Part shown: piece after piece, positions 7,542 through 17,320 of the stretch | How positions within the stretch are numbered: position 1 is the stretch's first letter | Layout: the number at the start of each line of letters is the position of its first letter | From: DASRJG01 sp032124015 | GTDB taxonomy: Bacteria; Acidobacteriota; Polarisedimenticolia; Polarisedimenticolales; DASRJG01 | Direction: 5' to 3' | Length of the DNA stretch: 64,000 bases | Assembly (NCBI GenBank): GCA_032124015.1 | Contig: JAQBEH010000152.1 | Location: 34,740 to 98,739 of the forward strand | Program-made: the position numbers and the translations under genes | The notes under the pieces: generated by a model | Database searches by the model: none | Told to the model about the DNA's origin: nothing | What the model saw: only the letters and a program-made list of their open reading frames with translations

Positions 7542-10500
7542 TCATAGCCTCAACGACACCAGCTTCGAAACGCCCGCCTCTTCCATCGTGACGCCGTAGA
7601 GGAGGTTGGCCGCCTCCATCGAGCGCTTGTTGTGCGTGATGAGGATGAACTGCGTGTGGTTGGCGTACTCGGAGAGCATCCGCGTGAAACGGCCCACGTT
7701 GAGCTCGTCGAGCGCCGCATCGACTTCGTCGAGGAGGCAAAACGGCGAGGGCTGGTAGCGGAAAATCGCAAACAGCAGCGCTAACGCCGCCATCGACTTC
7801 TCTCCTCCCGACATGAGCGACACGTTTCCCAGCCGCTTTCCCGGGGGCTGCGCGATCATCTCGATCCCGCACTCCAAGACGTCGTCGCCTTCTTCGAGGA
7901 CGAGATCCGCTCGACCTCCGTTGAACAGCACCTTGAACGTCTCGACGTAGTGTCCGCGGATCGTTTCGAACGCCTCGAGGAACAGCTCGCGCGAGCTGCG
8001 GTTGATCCGCTTGACCGTCTCGCGCAGCGACGCCATGGCATCGACGAGGTCCTTCTGTTGCGCGGACAGGTGCGCGTGCCGCTCTTCGAGGGCCACGAAT
8101 TCCTCGATCGCCATGAGGTTGACCGGACCGATCGCATCGACTTTGGCCTTGATCTCGGCGATCTCGACGTCGAGGGCCTGATCGTCCGCTAGGAGCAGGG
8201 ATTCCTCTCCCGCCGCCGCCGCGGCCTCCTCGGCGGTCATGCCGAGCTCTTGCGCGCACAGTTCGTCGAGGAAATGCCGGTCCGATTCGGCGCGTGTCCG
8301 GGCGAGCTCGCACTCCCTCGCCCTCTCTCGCGCGCCGTCGAGCGCCGCACGCTCCGCCGTAAGCGCCGCGTCCGCGTCCTGAAGCGCCGCGCGCCTTTCG
8401 ACCAGCGAATCCTCGCGCACGGTCGCTTCGTTCGACTTCACGCGCCGGAGCTCCCACTGGGTCGTCAACTCCGCTTCCGTCGCCCGCAGGAGGCTCTCGG
8501 CCTCGCGCCCGCGCGACGCGGCGGCCTCGCGTTCTTGTTCCGCGCCGCCAAGCCGCACGACGATTTCGGCCAGGGTCTCCGAGAGACGCGTGTTTTCTCG
8601 GCGGACGGCCTCGACCCGTTGCTCGCGCGCGGCGGCCTCGGCCCGCGCGGCGGCCTCTTCGTCGACTCGCCCGCGCAGCAGCGCATCGTCGGCGTCGAGC
8701 GCGAACACCTCTTCGCGAAGCGCCTCTTCCGCCCCCGCGTGCTCGATCTCGGCGGCACTCACGAGGACGGCGGCACCGTCCCGTTCGACCCCGAGCCGCG
8801 CTTCCTCGACGATAACGGTCTCGCGTTCTTCGGCGAGCACCTCGAGGCGACGGCCCGCGCGCTCCTTCTCGTCGTCGGTCCGGAGCAACTGCATCTCGAG
8901 CTCGTTACCTAACTTGCCTTCCACCTCAAGCGCGCGCCGCCCCTCGACCCAGGCCGACTCCGTGCGATCGACCTCTCCGCGCAGCCGCTCGACCTCCGTC
9001 TGGAGGGCACTCACGCGGGAGGTCGCCTCGGCCAGCCGCGTTTGCGCTTCAGCCATCTTGCGATTGTGCGCAAGCAAGCCGAGGTCGCCCGCGGCGCGCC
9101 CTCCGGCCGCGATCAGCCCGGAGGCGTAGACGACCTCACCCGTCTTGGACAGATAATCCACGAACGGGTGGACACGGTGGAGCGCCAAGGCGCTCTCGAG
9201 TGAATCGACCAGCACGGCATCGCCGATGCACGAACCGACGAACCCGTCATCCGATCGAAACTGCAGTCGATCCCTGAGGCGTCCGATCACGCGCGGATCG
9301 TCGCGCAGTGCGTCCGGGAGCGGCCCCGAACCGTTCGGCGCGGCGCCGCCCTCGGAAGCCCCGCGGGTTTTCGACCTGCTGAGGAACATCGTGCGCCCCG
9401 CGCCCTCGGCGCGGATCAGGTGGGCGGCGCGGCTCGCGTCGGCGTCGTCTTCGACAACCACCGCGGGGAGGACGCCCTGAAGGTAGGCCTCCGCGGCCGC
9501 CTCCACTTCGCGGGAGGCTTCGACGAAGTCCGCAACGACCCCGACCGTGCGCACGCCCGCGTTTCCACCGGCCGTGAGCAGCAGGCGGACGCCGTCCGAC
9601 ACCCCCGCGAAGCGCGTCGCGACATCTTCGAGGGTGCGCAGAGCGCTCGACGCCGACGTCTCGCGCTCACGCGCCGCCGCGAACTGCTCCATGCTCGCGC
9701 TGTGCTGCGAACGCGCGCTCGACAGATCGGCCTCGGCGCGGGCCACGGACTCGCGAATCTCGTCGACCCCACGCTTTTGGGTCTGCGCCCTTTCTCCCAG
9801 GCCCGCAGCCTCCGCGCTCATGCGGAGGTGCTCGCTGTGCGCGGCGTCGCGCTCGCGCTCTAACCGCTCGCGCTGCGCCGTCAGGCGGGAGAGGTGCTCC
9901 TCGATCGAGCGGTGCCTGTTGCGAAGCTCGGCGAGGCGGTTCATCGACTCGAACAATCCTCGCCGCAGTTGCTCCACATGTTCACGGCGCGCCTCGCGCG
10001 CCGCGCCGCTCTCGGCTACGAGGCGACGATGCTCCTCGAGCCGCGCGGTGGCCGCCGACAGTTGGGCCTCTTCCGCCGCGAGGTCGTTCGCCTGGGCCGC
10101 CGCTTGTTCGCGGGTGGCCGCGTGACGGAGCCCGAGCACCGTGATGTCTTCGCTCAGGCGGCGGTCGGTTTCCGCCGCTTCGACGATGCGTTCCCGGCAC
10201 GCCGTCACCCTCGCTTCGCCGCGATCGATTTCGATTTCGAGTTGGTGGAGTTCCTCTCCCGCCGCCCGACCGGCGCGCGCGGCCTCCTCGACGGCCTGCC
10301 TTTCGGCGGCGATTTCGGCGTCCAAGGTCGCAAGACGCGCCGAAGACTCCGCCTCCACCGAACGCGCGGCGACCTCGACCTCGCGCAGGCGCCCAAGCTC
10401 CGCATCGAGTCGCCGGGCCTTCGCTCCGAAGCGAACCGACTCCTTCCCGCGAAGCTCGTCGCGAAGGCGACCGTAACGCCTCGCCTTTGCGGCCTGGCGC

Positions 10501-11120
10501 TTGAGGGCGCCGATCTGGCGGGCCACCTCGACGACGATATCGTTCACGCGCAGGAGGTTGGCGTGCGTCGCCTCGAGCTTCAACTCGGCGAGACGCCTCT
10601 TGTGCTTGAACCCCGCGATCCCGGCCGCCTCCTCGATGATGAGTCGCCGGTCCTTCGGTTTCGCGTTTAAGATCTGATCGATGCGCCCCTGCTCGATCGT
10701 GGCGTAGGTTTGCGCCCCCACGCGTTCTTCTCTCAGGAGATCCTGGATGTCGCGCAGCCGGCTCTTCGCGCCATTCAAGAGGTAGTCGCTCTCACCGTCT
10801 CTGAACAGCCGGCGCGTGATCTGAATGTTCTTTCTCTCGCCGCCATCCCCGTTGATCCGGCCGGCAAGGTGCAGCGAAACTTCGGCCATGCCCTGCGGCT
10901 TGCGCGCATCGGTGCCGTTGAAGATCACATCTTGCATGCTCGATCCGCGGAGCATCTTGGCGCTCTGCTCGCCGAGCACCCAGTTGATCGCGTCTCCGAT
11001 GTTTGACTTGCCGCAACCGTTGGGCCCCACGACCGCCGTGATCCCGTCGGGGAAGAGGACCTCGGTCGTTTCGGAGAACGACTTGAATCCGGAGATCTGC
11101 ATCTTTTCGATCTTCATCAT
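7542..11120 (-). CDS. smc: Chromosome segregation ATPase SMC
   Basis: Full-length SMC (1192 aa). The Walker A GPNGCGKS is at 32-39, followed by long coiled coil. A hinge domain lies near 500-640 (glycine-rich GVRTVGVVADFVEA segment), then returning coiled coil, the ABC signature LMSGGEK at 1102-1108 and Walker B CLLDEVDAALDE near 1128-1139. SMC dimers bind DNA with ScpA/ScpB to compact and segregate the chromosome. Two ATG codons in tandem (11120 and 11117) are possible starts with little Shine-Dalgarno sequence. A promoter is visible 29-58 bases upstream. ScpA and ScpB are not in the window. Confidence 0.97.
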   Translation of the reverse strand: MMKIEKMQISGFKSFSETTEVLFPDGITAVVGPNGCGKSNIGDAINWVLGEQSAKMLRGSSMQDVIFNGTDARKPQGMAEVSLHLAGRINGDGGERKNIQITRRLFRDGESDYLLNGAKSRLRDIQDLLREERVGAQTYATIEQGRIDQILNAKPKDRRLIIEEAAGIAGFKHKRRLAELKLEATHANLLRVNDIVVEVARQIGALKRQAAKARRYGRLRDELRGKESVRFGAKARRLDAELGRLREVEVAARSVEAESSARLATLDAEIAAERQAVEEAARAGRAAGEELHQLEIEIDRGEARVTACRERIVEAAETDRRLSEDITVLGLRHAATREQAAAQANDLAAEEAQLSAATARLEEHRRLVAESGAAREARREHVEQLRRGLFESMNRLAELRNRHRSIEEHLSRLTAQRERLERERDAAHSEHLRMSAEAAGLGERAQTQKRGVDEIRESVARAEADLSSARSQHSASMEQFAAARERETSASSALRTLEDVATRFAGVSDGVRLLLTAGGNAGVRTVGVVADFVEASREVEAAAEAYLQGVLPAVVVEDDADASRAAHLIRAEGAGRTMFLSRSKTRGASEGGAAPNGSGPLPDALRDDPRVIGRLRDRLQFRSDDGFVGSCIGDAVLVDSLESALALHRVHPFVDYLSKTGEVVYASGLIAAGGRAAGDLGLLAHNRKMAEAQTRLAEATSRVSALQTEVERLRGEVDRTESAWVEGRRALEVEGKLGNELEMQLLRTDDEKERAGRRLEVLAEERETVIVEEARLGVERDGAAVLVSAAEIEHAGAEEALREEVFALDADDALLRGRVDEEAAARAEAAAREQRVEAVRRENTRLSETLAEIVVRLGGAEQEREAAASRGREAESLLRATEAELTTQWELRRVKSNEATVREDSLVERRAALQDADAALTAERAALDGARERARECELARTRAESDRHFLDELCAQELGMTAEEAAAAAGEESLLLADDQALDVEIAEIKAKVDAIGPVNLMAIEEFVALEERHAHLSAQQKDLVDAMASLRETVKRINRSSRELFLEAFETIRGHYVETFKVLFNGGRADLVLEEGDDVLECGIEMIAQPPGKRLGNVSLMSGGEKSMAALALLFAIFRYQPSPFCLLDEVDAALDELNVGRFTRMLSEYANHTQFILITHNKRSMEAANLLYGVTMEEAGVSKLVSLRL

Positions 11121-11148
11121 GGTGGAATGGGCCCTCGTGAGCGGCGGG

Positions 11149-11178
11149 AATATACACCGCGCTTGCCGCTGGACTCAA
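11149..11178 (-). promoter_or_regulatory. Sigma70-like promoter of smc
   Basis: On the minus strand TTGAGT (11178-11173) is followed by an 18-base spacer and TATATT (11154-11149). The predicted transcript starts near 11142, leaving a leader of about 20 bases before the smc ATG. Seen by eye only; it agrees with the other promoters in this window. Confidence 0.6.
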
Positions 11179-11210
11179 CGGCCACCACTACATTTCGCGG
11201 TATTTTTGAG

Positions 11211-11253
11211 CGGTAGCCCCTAGATCTTGTGGGCGGCTTCCAAAGGGCTACCG
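11211..11253. repeat. Perfect 9-bp inverted repeat at the 3' end of the polyprenyl synthase gene
   Basis: CGGTAGCCC (11211-11219) and GGGCTACCG (11245-11253) form a perfect inverted repeat with a 25-base loop, spanning the stop codon of the leftward polyprenyl synthase gene. No T-run follows on either strand, so it is not a classical intrinsic terminator; it may be an mRNA 3' stabilising fold or chance. Confidence 0.4.
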
Positions 11254-12276
11254 GTTTCTCGAGATGAGGAGTTCCGGTACGCCGACGAGAGCCCGGCGGG
11301 CGGGACCGGCCGGGAAGGCGTCGAGCTCGTGCACGGCCAGTTCGGCGTGAAGTCTCGCTCGCGCTTCGGAGCGGTCGAGCGCGCCGCTTTCGCGCAGCAG
11401 CGCGATCAGCTCGGTGCTGTCGTCGTCGGTTCCTTGTCCCCCGGCGATCGCAGCCGCGAGCTCACGCCCTCGGGCGGGGCCGGTCCGGAGGAGATCGAGC
11501 ACGGGGAGCGTCGCCTTGCCCTCCCGCAGGTCGCTGACGGTGGGCTTTCCTAGAATCGCCGAATCGCCTGTGAAATCGAGCATATCGTCGACGATCTGGA
11601 ACGCGAGTCCGATGTGGAGTCCGTAGCGGCGCAGCGCGCCCTCGGTTTCAGGGTCGACTCCGGACAGGATTCCCGCGAGCTCACAACAGCCCCCGAACAG
11701 CACCGCCGTCTTGCGCTCGATCAAATCCATGTACTCGTCGACCGAAAGGTCCAACCGTCCGGCGAAGCGTGTCTGAATCATCTCCCCTTCGGTCATGCGC
11801 AAAGTGATCCAGGCCAGGCGGTCCATCACGCGGAGACTTCCCGCGCGCAACGCCATCTCCATCGCCTTGGCGTAGAGGTAGTCGCCGAAAAGCACCGTGA
11901 TCGTATTCCCCCAACCCCGGTTCACCGAGGGACGACCCCGTCGCATCGCGGCGACGTCGATGACGTCGTCGTGGATCAGCGTGGCCGAGTGAATAAACTC
12001 CAGCACCGTCGCCAGAAGAACGTCGTGCGTGCCCCTGTAGCCGCACAGGTCGGCGCACAGGAGATGGAGCGTGGGCCGGACGCGCTTGCCGCCCCCTTGC
12101 CCCACGAACTCGCCGATCTCGTCCACGATGGCGACCGGGGAGGCGAGGTTTTCGTGAAACAGCTTCTCGACCTCCACCAGTCGAGAAGCCACCAGCCCGA
12201 CGATGTCGTCCGGCGAGACGGAGGGTTCCGTCAGCGCTCCTCCGTTGTGGCTCAAGAAACTGGCCGCCCTACTCAC
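11248..12276 (-). CDS. Long-chain polyprenyl diphosphate synthase (IspB/HepT type)
   Basis: All-trans prenyl elongating enzyme (342 aa) that adds isopentenyl diphosphate to allylic primers to build the side chain of a quinone. It shows GGKRVRP (62-68), the first aspartate-rich motif DDVID (103-107) and the second DDMLD (230-234). The residues before the first motif and the length fit long-chain (C30-C50) synthases rather than FPP synthase, but chain length cannot be read reliably. I prefer the GTG at 12276 because GGAGGG lies just upstream; an ATG at 12330 would add 18 residues without a ribosome-binding site. It lies 81 bases downstream of lolA on the same strand. Confidence 0.9.
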   Translation of the reverse strand: MSRAASFLSHNGGALTEPSVSPDDIVGLVASRLVEVEKLFHENLASPVAIVDEIGEFVGQGGGKRVRPTLHLLCADLCGYRGTHDVLLATVLEFIHSATLIHDDVIDVAAMRRGRPSVNRGWGNTITVLFGDYLYAKAMEMALRAGSLRVMDRLAWITLRMTEGEMIQTRFAGRLDLSVDEYMDLIERKTAVLFGGCCELAGILSGVDPETEGALRRYGLHIGLAFQIVDDMLDFTGDSAILGKPTVSDLREGKATLPVLDLLRTGPARGRELAAAIAGGQGTDDDSTELIALLRESGALDRSEARARLHAELAVHELDAFPAGPARRALVGVPELLISRNR

Positions 12277-12357
12277 GAACACCCTCCAATAGGTCGGGTG
12301 GATGGTAACACTTGGCTGAAACCGGCCCAAACGCGCAACGCCGCCCCGCCTGAAGGT

Positions 12358-12993
12358 TCAGCGCTCGTCAACGACTTCCGTCCCCGGGGGGGGCTCGAAG
12401 GCGAAGAGTCCATCGGGGAGCGCCCGATTGCGCCTAATATTCGAGAACGCATACGTCGTGCGGTTCCCCGTCTCGTCGAGGAGTTCCGCCCCTTCGATGA
12501 GGAAAGCGGGAGGGCGAAGGGTCAAGGTCACGGCCCCCAGCGCGGCAGGATCGCCGTTCGGAACGAGCCGGAGTCGGTAGGAGCCGTGGCCGCCGGTCGA
12601 AGGCGTCGCCACGAGGCTCGCCGCGAACAACTCGTCCACGCGACCGTGCCCGGCGAGCAGACGTGGAAACAGCCCCTGCTCGCCGCTCAGGCGGCCGCGG
12701 GACATGAGCTTCTCGTCCTCGAGGTACAACACCGTACGGTCCCCGAGCAGAAGCGCGATTTTCTTCTCAGGATCGAGGTAGTCCCAGCGCATCTTTCCCG
12801 GGCGTTCGAGGTACAGTCGGCCGCTTTCGGTCGCGGTCGTTCCCAACGCGCTCGAGACGAGCGACTGCTGAAAGCGCATGTCAAGCGTCTGCGTCCCGTC
12901 AAGCCAGGCTTGGAGCCCGGCGACCACGCTGGCTTTTTCGTCGACGGGGGCTCCGGCAGCGAGGGCGAGAGCGACGAGGGCGGCACACAACAT
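12358..12993 (-). CDS. lolA: LolA-like outer-membrane lipoprotein carrier protein
   Basis: A 211-aa periplasmic protein with a short signal peptide (LVALALAAG). The order of features fits the LolA half-barrel: an early helix, MRFQQSLVSSALG, the conserved ESGRLYLERPGKMRWDY, then KIALLLGDRTVLYLEDEK. LolA accepts lipoproteins from LolCDE and hands them to the outer membrane, which supports a diderm cell. The signal peptide is unusually short with no basic residue at its start; no better upstream start exists in frame. No lolCDE genes are near. Some LolA-fold proteins serve other lipids, so the exact cargo is inferred. Confidence 0.8.
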   Translation of the reverse strand: MLCAALVALALAAGAPVDEKASVVAGLQAWLDGTQTLDMRFQQSLVSSALGTTATESGRLYLERPGKMRWDYLDPEKKIALLLGDRTVLYLEDEKLMSRGRLSGEQGLFPRLLAGHGRVDELFAASLVATPSTGGHGSYRLRLVPNGDPAALGAVTLTLRPPAFLIEGAELLDETGNRTTYAFSNIRRNRALPDGLFAFEPPPGTEVVDER

Positions 12994-13076
12994 GAGCTCA
13001 CATTAGCAGAGGCGGAAACGCGGTCCTTTACACTCCTCGGCGCGGGTGGTAACAGATGGGGGGCCGGAGGTGGTTC

Positions 13077-14204
13077 ATGCGTCACGGAACTTCGTCAGCA
13101 CTCGCCGTTTTCGCCGTCGCGGCCGTCGTCCTCGCCGCCGACGACCTCGGCCCGGTCAAAGAGCAGGCGGTGCGCCTCTACGACCAGGGGAAATACAGCG
13201 AGGCGCTCATGACCTTGGAAGACCTCGACATCGCCCGCGCCCTCGACGGCCCCCTGCTCTACCGGCTGTTCTTCTGCGAGAAGGCGACCGGCAACGATGA
13301 CACCGCTCGCAAGGCGCTCGAGCGGGCACGCGTGGCGCTCGAAGACGAGTTCGACGCCTCCGCCTCGCTCGAGGTCGCGTTTTACCTGGCGAACACGTAC
13401 TCGAACCTCGGGCGCGCTCCCGACGCCAAGCGGGTCGCTCACGACGCAACGGACGGGATCGAATCGGGAACGATCACAGCTCCCAAAAGCGCGATCGCGC
13501 GGTTCCAGATCGGCAAGCTCTACCAGGACCAAGGCCGTCAAGACGAGGCGTCGGCCCACTATCGGAAAGCGGTCGATGCGTTCGACCTCACCGACGGCCG
13601 GTACGTCGGAAACGCCCGGTGGGCTCTACGCTACCTCGGAAACAACGCGTTCGCGCGGGCGGATTTCGAGGCCTCGGATAAGGCCTTATCACGACTGGCG
13701 GATATCGGCGGCGCCGAGACGGCGGACTGGGACACGCTCGCGGAGGCCCGCGTCCGACTCGGCAGGTACGCGCCGGCCGCCGAAGCGTGGAAGGCCCTAG
13801 TCAAGCTGAACCCGGCAAGCGCGGACGACGCGCGCTACGCGGCCCGCGTCGCCGATACGGCCGCCTCTATCGCGCCGCTGCCCGCCGCACCTCCGGGCGG
13901 CGTGGCGTTCACGTCGATGAGCCAGACCGACTTGGAGGTCTTCCTCAAGGCCCAGTCCCAGGCGGCGATCGCGGCGCAAACGAGTGCGACCGACCCGAAA
14001 CTGCGTGCGGAGGCCGCCTCGAAACTCCTCGAAACGCGGCGCCAGTTCGTGGCCGCCTGCCTCGAGTATGCCGTGCGGCGTTACGGGATCAGAGAGACGG
14101 CCTTTCGCGAGGGGTACGCGGTGCTCATCTTCCAAGACCGCGCGTGGGAACTACCGCCGGATCCGGAACCCTCCGAAGGTGCGGCGGCCACGAACGGCTC
14201 ATAG
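13077..14204 (+). CDS. Secreted tetratricopeptide-repeat protein
   Basis: A 375-aa exported protein. The signal peptide (MRHGTSSALAVFAVAAVVLAA) is followed by about five degenerate TPR units between residues 30 and 240 (for example KEQAVRLYDQGKYSEALMTL and AIARFQIGKLYQDQGRQDEA), then a Pro/Ala linker and a helical C-terminal domain. TPRs mediate protein contacts, so it may be a periplasmic scaffold; no enzyme motif is seen. ATG 13077 is chosen because GGAGGTG lies 4 bases upstream; an ATG 21 bases earlier lacks a site. It is divergent from lolA and its last 6 bases overlap the opposing membrane-protein gene. Confidence 0.85.
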   Translation: MRHGTSSALAVFAVAAVVLAADDLGPVKEQAVRLYDQGKYSEALMTLEDLDIARALDGPLLYRLFFCEKATGNDDTARKALERARVALEDEFDASASLEVAFYLANTYSNLGRAPDAKRVAHDATDGIESGTITAPKSAIARFQIGKLYQDQGRQDEASAHYRKAVDAFDLTDGRYVGNARWALRYLGNNAFARADFEASDKALSRLADIGGAETADWDTLAEARVRLGRYAPAAEAWKALVKLNPASADDARYAARVADTAASIAPLPAAPPGGVAFTSMSQTDLEVFLKAQSQAAIAAQTSATDPKLRAEAASKLLETRRQFVAACLEYAVRRYGIRETAFREGYAVLIFQDRAWELPPDPEPSEGAAATNGS

Positions 14205-14558
14205 CGCGTCGGCGAGATCTCCGAGTAGCGGGATTTTGAAGCGCTCGCCTTCCAGGGCGCGCACCAAACACAGAAAAACGAGCAGAACGATTCCGAGCGC
14301 GGTGAGCGCCGCGGCCACCGAGAGCAACCCCCCGAACAGAGGCCAGAGCCGGCCCCGGAAGAGCAGGTACACCCCGCGGGCCGCAATCCAGACGGCCGCG
14401 ACGGCGACCGAGAGCAATACGCCCTGCTTGGCGTGCCATTTGACAAATTCCTTACGGCTGGCCACGAGCGACAACAAAGCGAGAGGCCCCAAGTAGGCGA
14501 ACACGAGAAGAAGCCGATCCTGGTCGCCGATTTCCTGGTTCAGTCGTTGATCGTCCAT
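14199..14558 (-). CDS. Small membrane protein, DUF4870/Tic20-like
   Basis: A 119-aa protein with three or four hydrophobic segments and the recognisable EFVKWHAKQGVLL signature, in which a charged loop precedes a helix. This pattern is typical of the DUF4870/Tic20-like family of small bacterial membrane proteins of unknown role. The ATG at 14558 (MDDQRLNQE) is preferred over an upstream TTG that adds a basic extension. It is convergent with the TPR gene (6-base overlap) and divergent from mutS. Confidence 0.75.
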   Translation of the reverse strand: MDDQRLNQEIGDQDRLLLVFAYLGPLALLSLVASRKEFVKWHAKQGVLLSVAVAAVWIAARGVYLLFRGRLWPLFGGLLSVAAALTALGIVLLVFLCLVRALEGERFKIPLLGDLADAL

Positions 14559-14619
14559 GAGCCGTTTATATCGTCGCGACCAAGAGCGGGTCAAGCGACG
14601 GATTTCCCCATTCCGCCTG

Positions 14620-14625
14620 TATACT
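14620..14625 (+). promoter_or_regulatory. Possible extended -10 element for mutS
   Basis: TGTATACT places a -10 hexamer TATACT at 14620-14625, only 10 bases before the mutS ATG. No good -35 is seen. If used, the mRNA would have almost no leader, and no Shine-Dalgarno sequence is visible before the ATG. Confidence 0.4.
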
Positions 14626-14635
14626 TCACGCGCCC

Positions 14636-17320
14636 ATGCAGGACGCGGCTTCCCTCACACCCATGTTCCGGCAGTACCGTGCACTCAAGGGTCAAAACCC
14701 CGGTGCGATCCTGCTGTATCGCATGGGTGATTTCTACGAGATGTTCCACGAGGACGCGGAAATCGCGAGCAAGGTCCTCGATCTCACGCTGACCGCGCGA
14801 GGCAAGGGCACCGCGAACGCCGCGCCGATGTGCGGGTTCCCCCACCACCAGCTCGACGCCTACGCGGCGAAACTGGTCCGTGGCGGCCATCGCGTGGCCG
14901 TCTGCGACCAGGTCGAGGACCCGAAACTCGCAAAGGGGCTCGTACGCCGGGAGGTCGTCCGGATCGTCACCCCGGGAACGCTGGACGATCCCAACGAACT
15001 CGACGCACGTGCGAACAGCTGGATCGCCGCGGTCGCCTTCGTGACCGGCCGCGTGGGAGCGGCATTTCTCGACGCGTCCACCGGCGAGTTCGTGGCGTGG
15101 GAAGACGCGGGTCCGCATGCCTGGGGAAACCTCGGGGAGCGGCTCGACGCGTTCGGCCCTCGTGAGTTGGTTCATGCCGACGATCTCGCCTGGCCCGAAG
15201 GGGCTCGCCCCGACCCCGCGCGATGCTCGGTGACGACGAACGACCCGTACAGTTTCACCCCGGGGGTGGCCGGCGATCTCCTGAAACGGCATTTCGAGGT
15301 CGCCTCGCTCGACGGTTACGGCCTTGCGGGCCGACCGGCCGCGATCGCCGCGGCCGGCGGACTCCTCGCCTATGTGAAGGACACGATCAAAAGCGGACTC
15401 GAGCATATCGACGGACTCACCTCCCATGAACCCGCCGAACACGTCCTGATCGACGCCGCGAGCTTCCGCGCTTTGGAGATCGACCGGGCGCTCCGCGATG
15501 GGGCGCGGACGGGATCCCTCCTGCACGCCGTCGACCGGACCCTAACGCCGCCGGGCGCGCGCCTCCTGCGCGCCTGGATCGCTGCGCCGCTCCTCGCGCC
15601 GGAAGGCATCGCGGAGCGTCATGAAGCGGTTCTGGAACTTCTCCAAAGACCCGCGCTCCGCGCCGACGCGCGCGCCCGCCTGGACGGGATGCACGACATC
15701 GAGCGCCTTCTCGCACGAACCGTGTCGGGCACCGCGACCGCGCGGGATCTTTTGGCCCTTAAGGCGTCGCTGGCGCGTCTCCCGGGTTTGTACGGCGCTC
15801 TGGGGACCGCGCAGGCGGCCCTTCTCCGCGGGATCGCCGGGACCGACCCGTGCGCCGCGCTCGCCGCTCGCCTGGCGGCCGGCGTGCATGAGGAACCGCC
15901 CGCCGGTTTGAGAGAGGGCGGACTCATCCGGGACGGCTTCCACGCCGAATTGGACGCGTTGCGAGCGATTCGCCGCGACGGCCGCGACACCATCGCCGCG
16001 ATCGAAGTCCGCGAGCGCGAAGCGACCAGCATCGCATCGCTCAAGGTCCGTTTCAACAAAGTCTTCGGCTACTACATCGAGGTCTCGAAGTCGAACCTCC
16101 ACCTCGTCCCGGAGCGTTACCAGAGGAAACAGACGATCGCCGGGGGCGAGCGCTTCGTGACGTCGGAGATCAAGGAGTACGAGGCGAAGGTCCTCGGCGC
16201 GCAGGAGCGGATCGAGTCGCTCGAGTACGAGATCTTCATCGCGTTGCGCGCGGAGGTCGCGGCGGCCGCCCCTCCGGTGAAGGCGGCGGCCCGCGCGGCC
16301 GCCCGCGCGGACGTCCTCTCCGGCTTTGCGCAACTGGCCGAAGAGCGCGATCTCCGCCGCCCCACGCTCGTCCCCGAGCCGCGGTTGCGCATCATCGGGG
16401 GCCGCCATCCCGTTGTCGAGCAGATGCTGGTCGAGACACGGTTTGCCCCCAACGACGCAACGCTCGGCAAGGACGCGGGCGCAATCGCGATCCTGACCGG
16501 GCCCAACATGGGTGGAAAGTCGACCTACCTTCGCCAGGTCGCGCTCATCGCGATCCTCGCCCAAGCCGGATCGTTCGTTCCCGCGGAAGAAGCCGAGCTC
16601 GGTATCGTCGACCGGATCTTTTGCCGCGTGGGCGCGTCGGACAACCTCGCCGAAGGCCAGAGCACGTTCATGGTGGAAATGTCCGAGACCGCGAACATTC
16701 TCCATCACGTGACGCCGCGAAGTCTGGTGCTCCTCGACGAGATCGGTCGTGGGACGGCGACTTTCGACGGGCTGGCCATCGCCTGGGCGGTCGTCGAGTA
16801 CCTCCAGCAGCTTCCCGGCGGAGCGCCCCGAACGCTGTTTGCCACGCACTACCATGAGCTGACCGAGCTTGCCGTCACGCTCCCGGGAATCGTGAACCTA
16901 CGAATGGCGGTACGGGAATGGGGCGAGCGGGTGATCTTCACGCATCGCGTGGAGACCGGCCCCTCGGACCGGTCCTACGGGATCCACGTGGCTCGCCTCG
17001 CCGGTGTCCCTCAACCCGTCGTCGCTCGGGCTGAGGAGATCCTCGCCAATCTGGAACGAGACGAGTACGGAGGCGACGGTCTGCCCCGGCGCGCGCGCAA
17101 GGCGGGGGGTCAGAAGGAAGGCGCGTTTGGAGCGGATCGGCCGCTGTTCCCGCCTCCGTCGTCGTCCCCGAGAGAGCCAAAACAGGACGACCCCGCTGTG
17201 GCCGAGGTGCTCACCGACATCCGCCGACAGGCCCCCGAGCGACTGACTCCGCTCGAGGCTCTTACACTTGTCGACAGCTGGAGCCGACGCCTGAAGAAAG
17301 AAACCGCTCCGGAGAAGTGA
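14636..17320 (+). CDS. mutS: DNA mismatch repair protein MutS
   Basis: Full-length MutS1 (894 aa). The mismatch-reading F-x-E is at F33/E35 in GDFYEMF, followed by connector, lever and clamp regions. The ATPase domain has Walker A GPNMGGKST at about 622-630, the ST.MVEM segment, Walker B LLDEIGRGT and the late TLFATHYHEL. It recognises mispairs and recruits MutL; mutL is not nearby. The C-terminal tail has a proline-rich linker and a final helical TPLEALTLVDSWSRRL, matching the MutS tetramerisation tail. No Shine-Dalgarno sequence is visible; the transcript may be leaderless. Its stop directly abuts the stop of the opposing STAS gene. Confidence 0.97.
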   Translation: MQDAASLTPMFRQYRALKGQNPGAILLYRMGDFYEMFHEDAEIASKVLDLTLTARGKGTANAAPMCGFPHHQLDAYAAKLVRGGHRVAVCDQVEDPKLAKGLVRREVVRIVTPGTLDDPNELDARANSWIAAVAFVTGRVGAAFLDASTGEFVAWEDAGPHAWGNLGERLDAFGPRELVHADDLAWPEGARPDPARCSVTTNDPYSFTPGVAGDLLKRHFEVASLDGYGLAGRPAAIAAAGGLLAYVKDTIKSGLEHIDGLTSHEPAEHVLIDAASFRALEIDRALRDGARTGSLLHAVDRTLTPPGARLLRAWIAAPLLAPEGIAERHEAVLELLQRPALRADARARLDGMHDIERLLARTVSGTATARDLLALKASLARLPGLYGALGTAQAALLRGIAGTDPCAALAARLAAGVHEEPPAGLREGGLIRDGFHAELDALRAIRRDGRDTIAAIEVREREATSIASLKVRFNKVFGYYIEVSKSNLHLVPERYQRKQTIAGGERFVTSEIKEYEAKVLGAQERIESLEYEIFIALRAEVAAAAPPVKAAARAAARADVLSGFAQLAEERDLRRPTLVPEPRLRIIGGRHPVVEQMLVETRFAPNDATLGKDAGAIAILTGPNMGGKSTYLRQVALIAILAQAGSFVPAEEAELGIVDRIFCRVGASDNLAEGQSTFMVEMSETANILHHVTPRSLVLLDEIGRGTATFDGLAIAWAVVEYLQQLPGGAPRTLFATHYHELTELAVTLPGIVNLRMAVREWGERVIFTHRVETGPSDRSYGIHVARLAGVPQPVVARAEEILANLERDEYGGDGLPRRARKAGGQKEGAFGADRPLFPPPSSSPREPKQDDPAVAEVLTDIRRQAPERLTPLEALTLVDSWSRRLKKETAPEK

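Noticed and set aside
11614..13212. Long plus-strand open frame (532 codons) opposite the polyprenyl synthase and lolA genes
   Set aside because: It is antisense to two convincing genes, has Arg/Gly/His-rich composition without domains and arises from the high GC third positions of the real frame.
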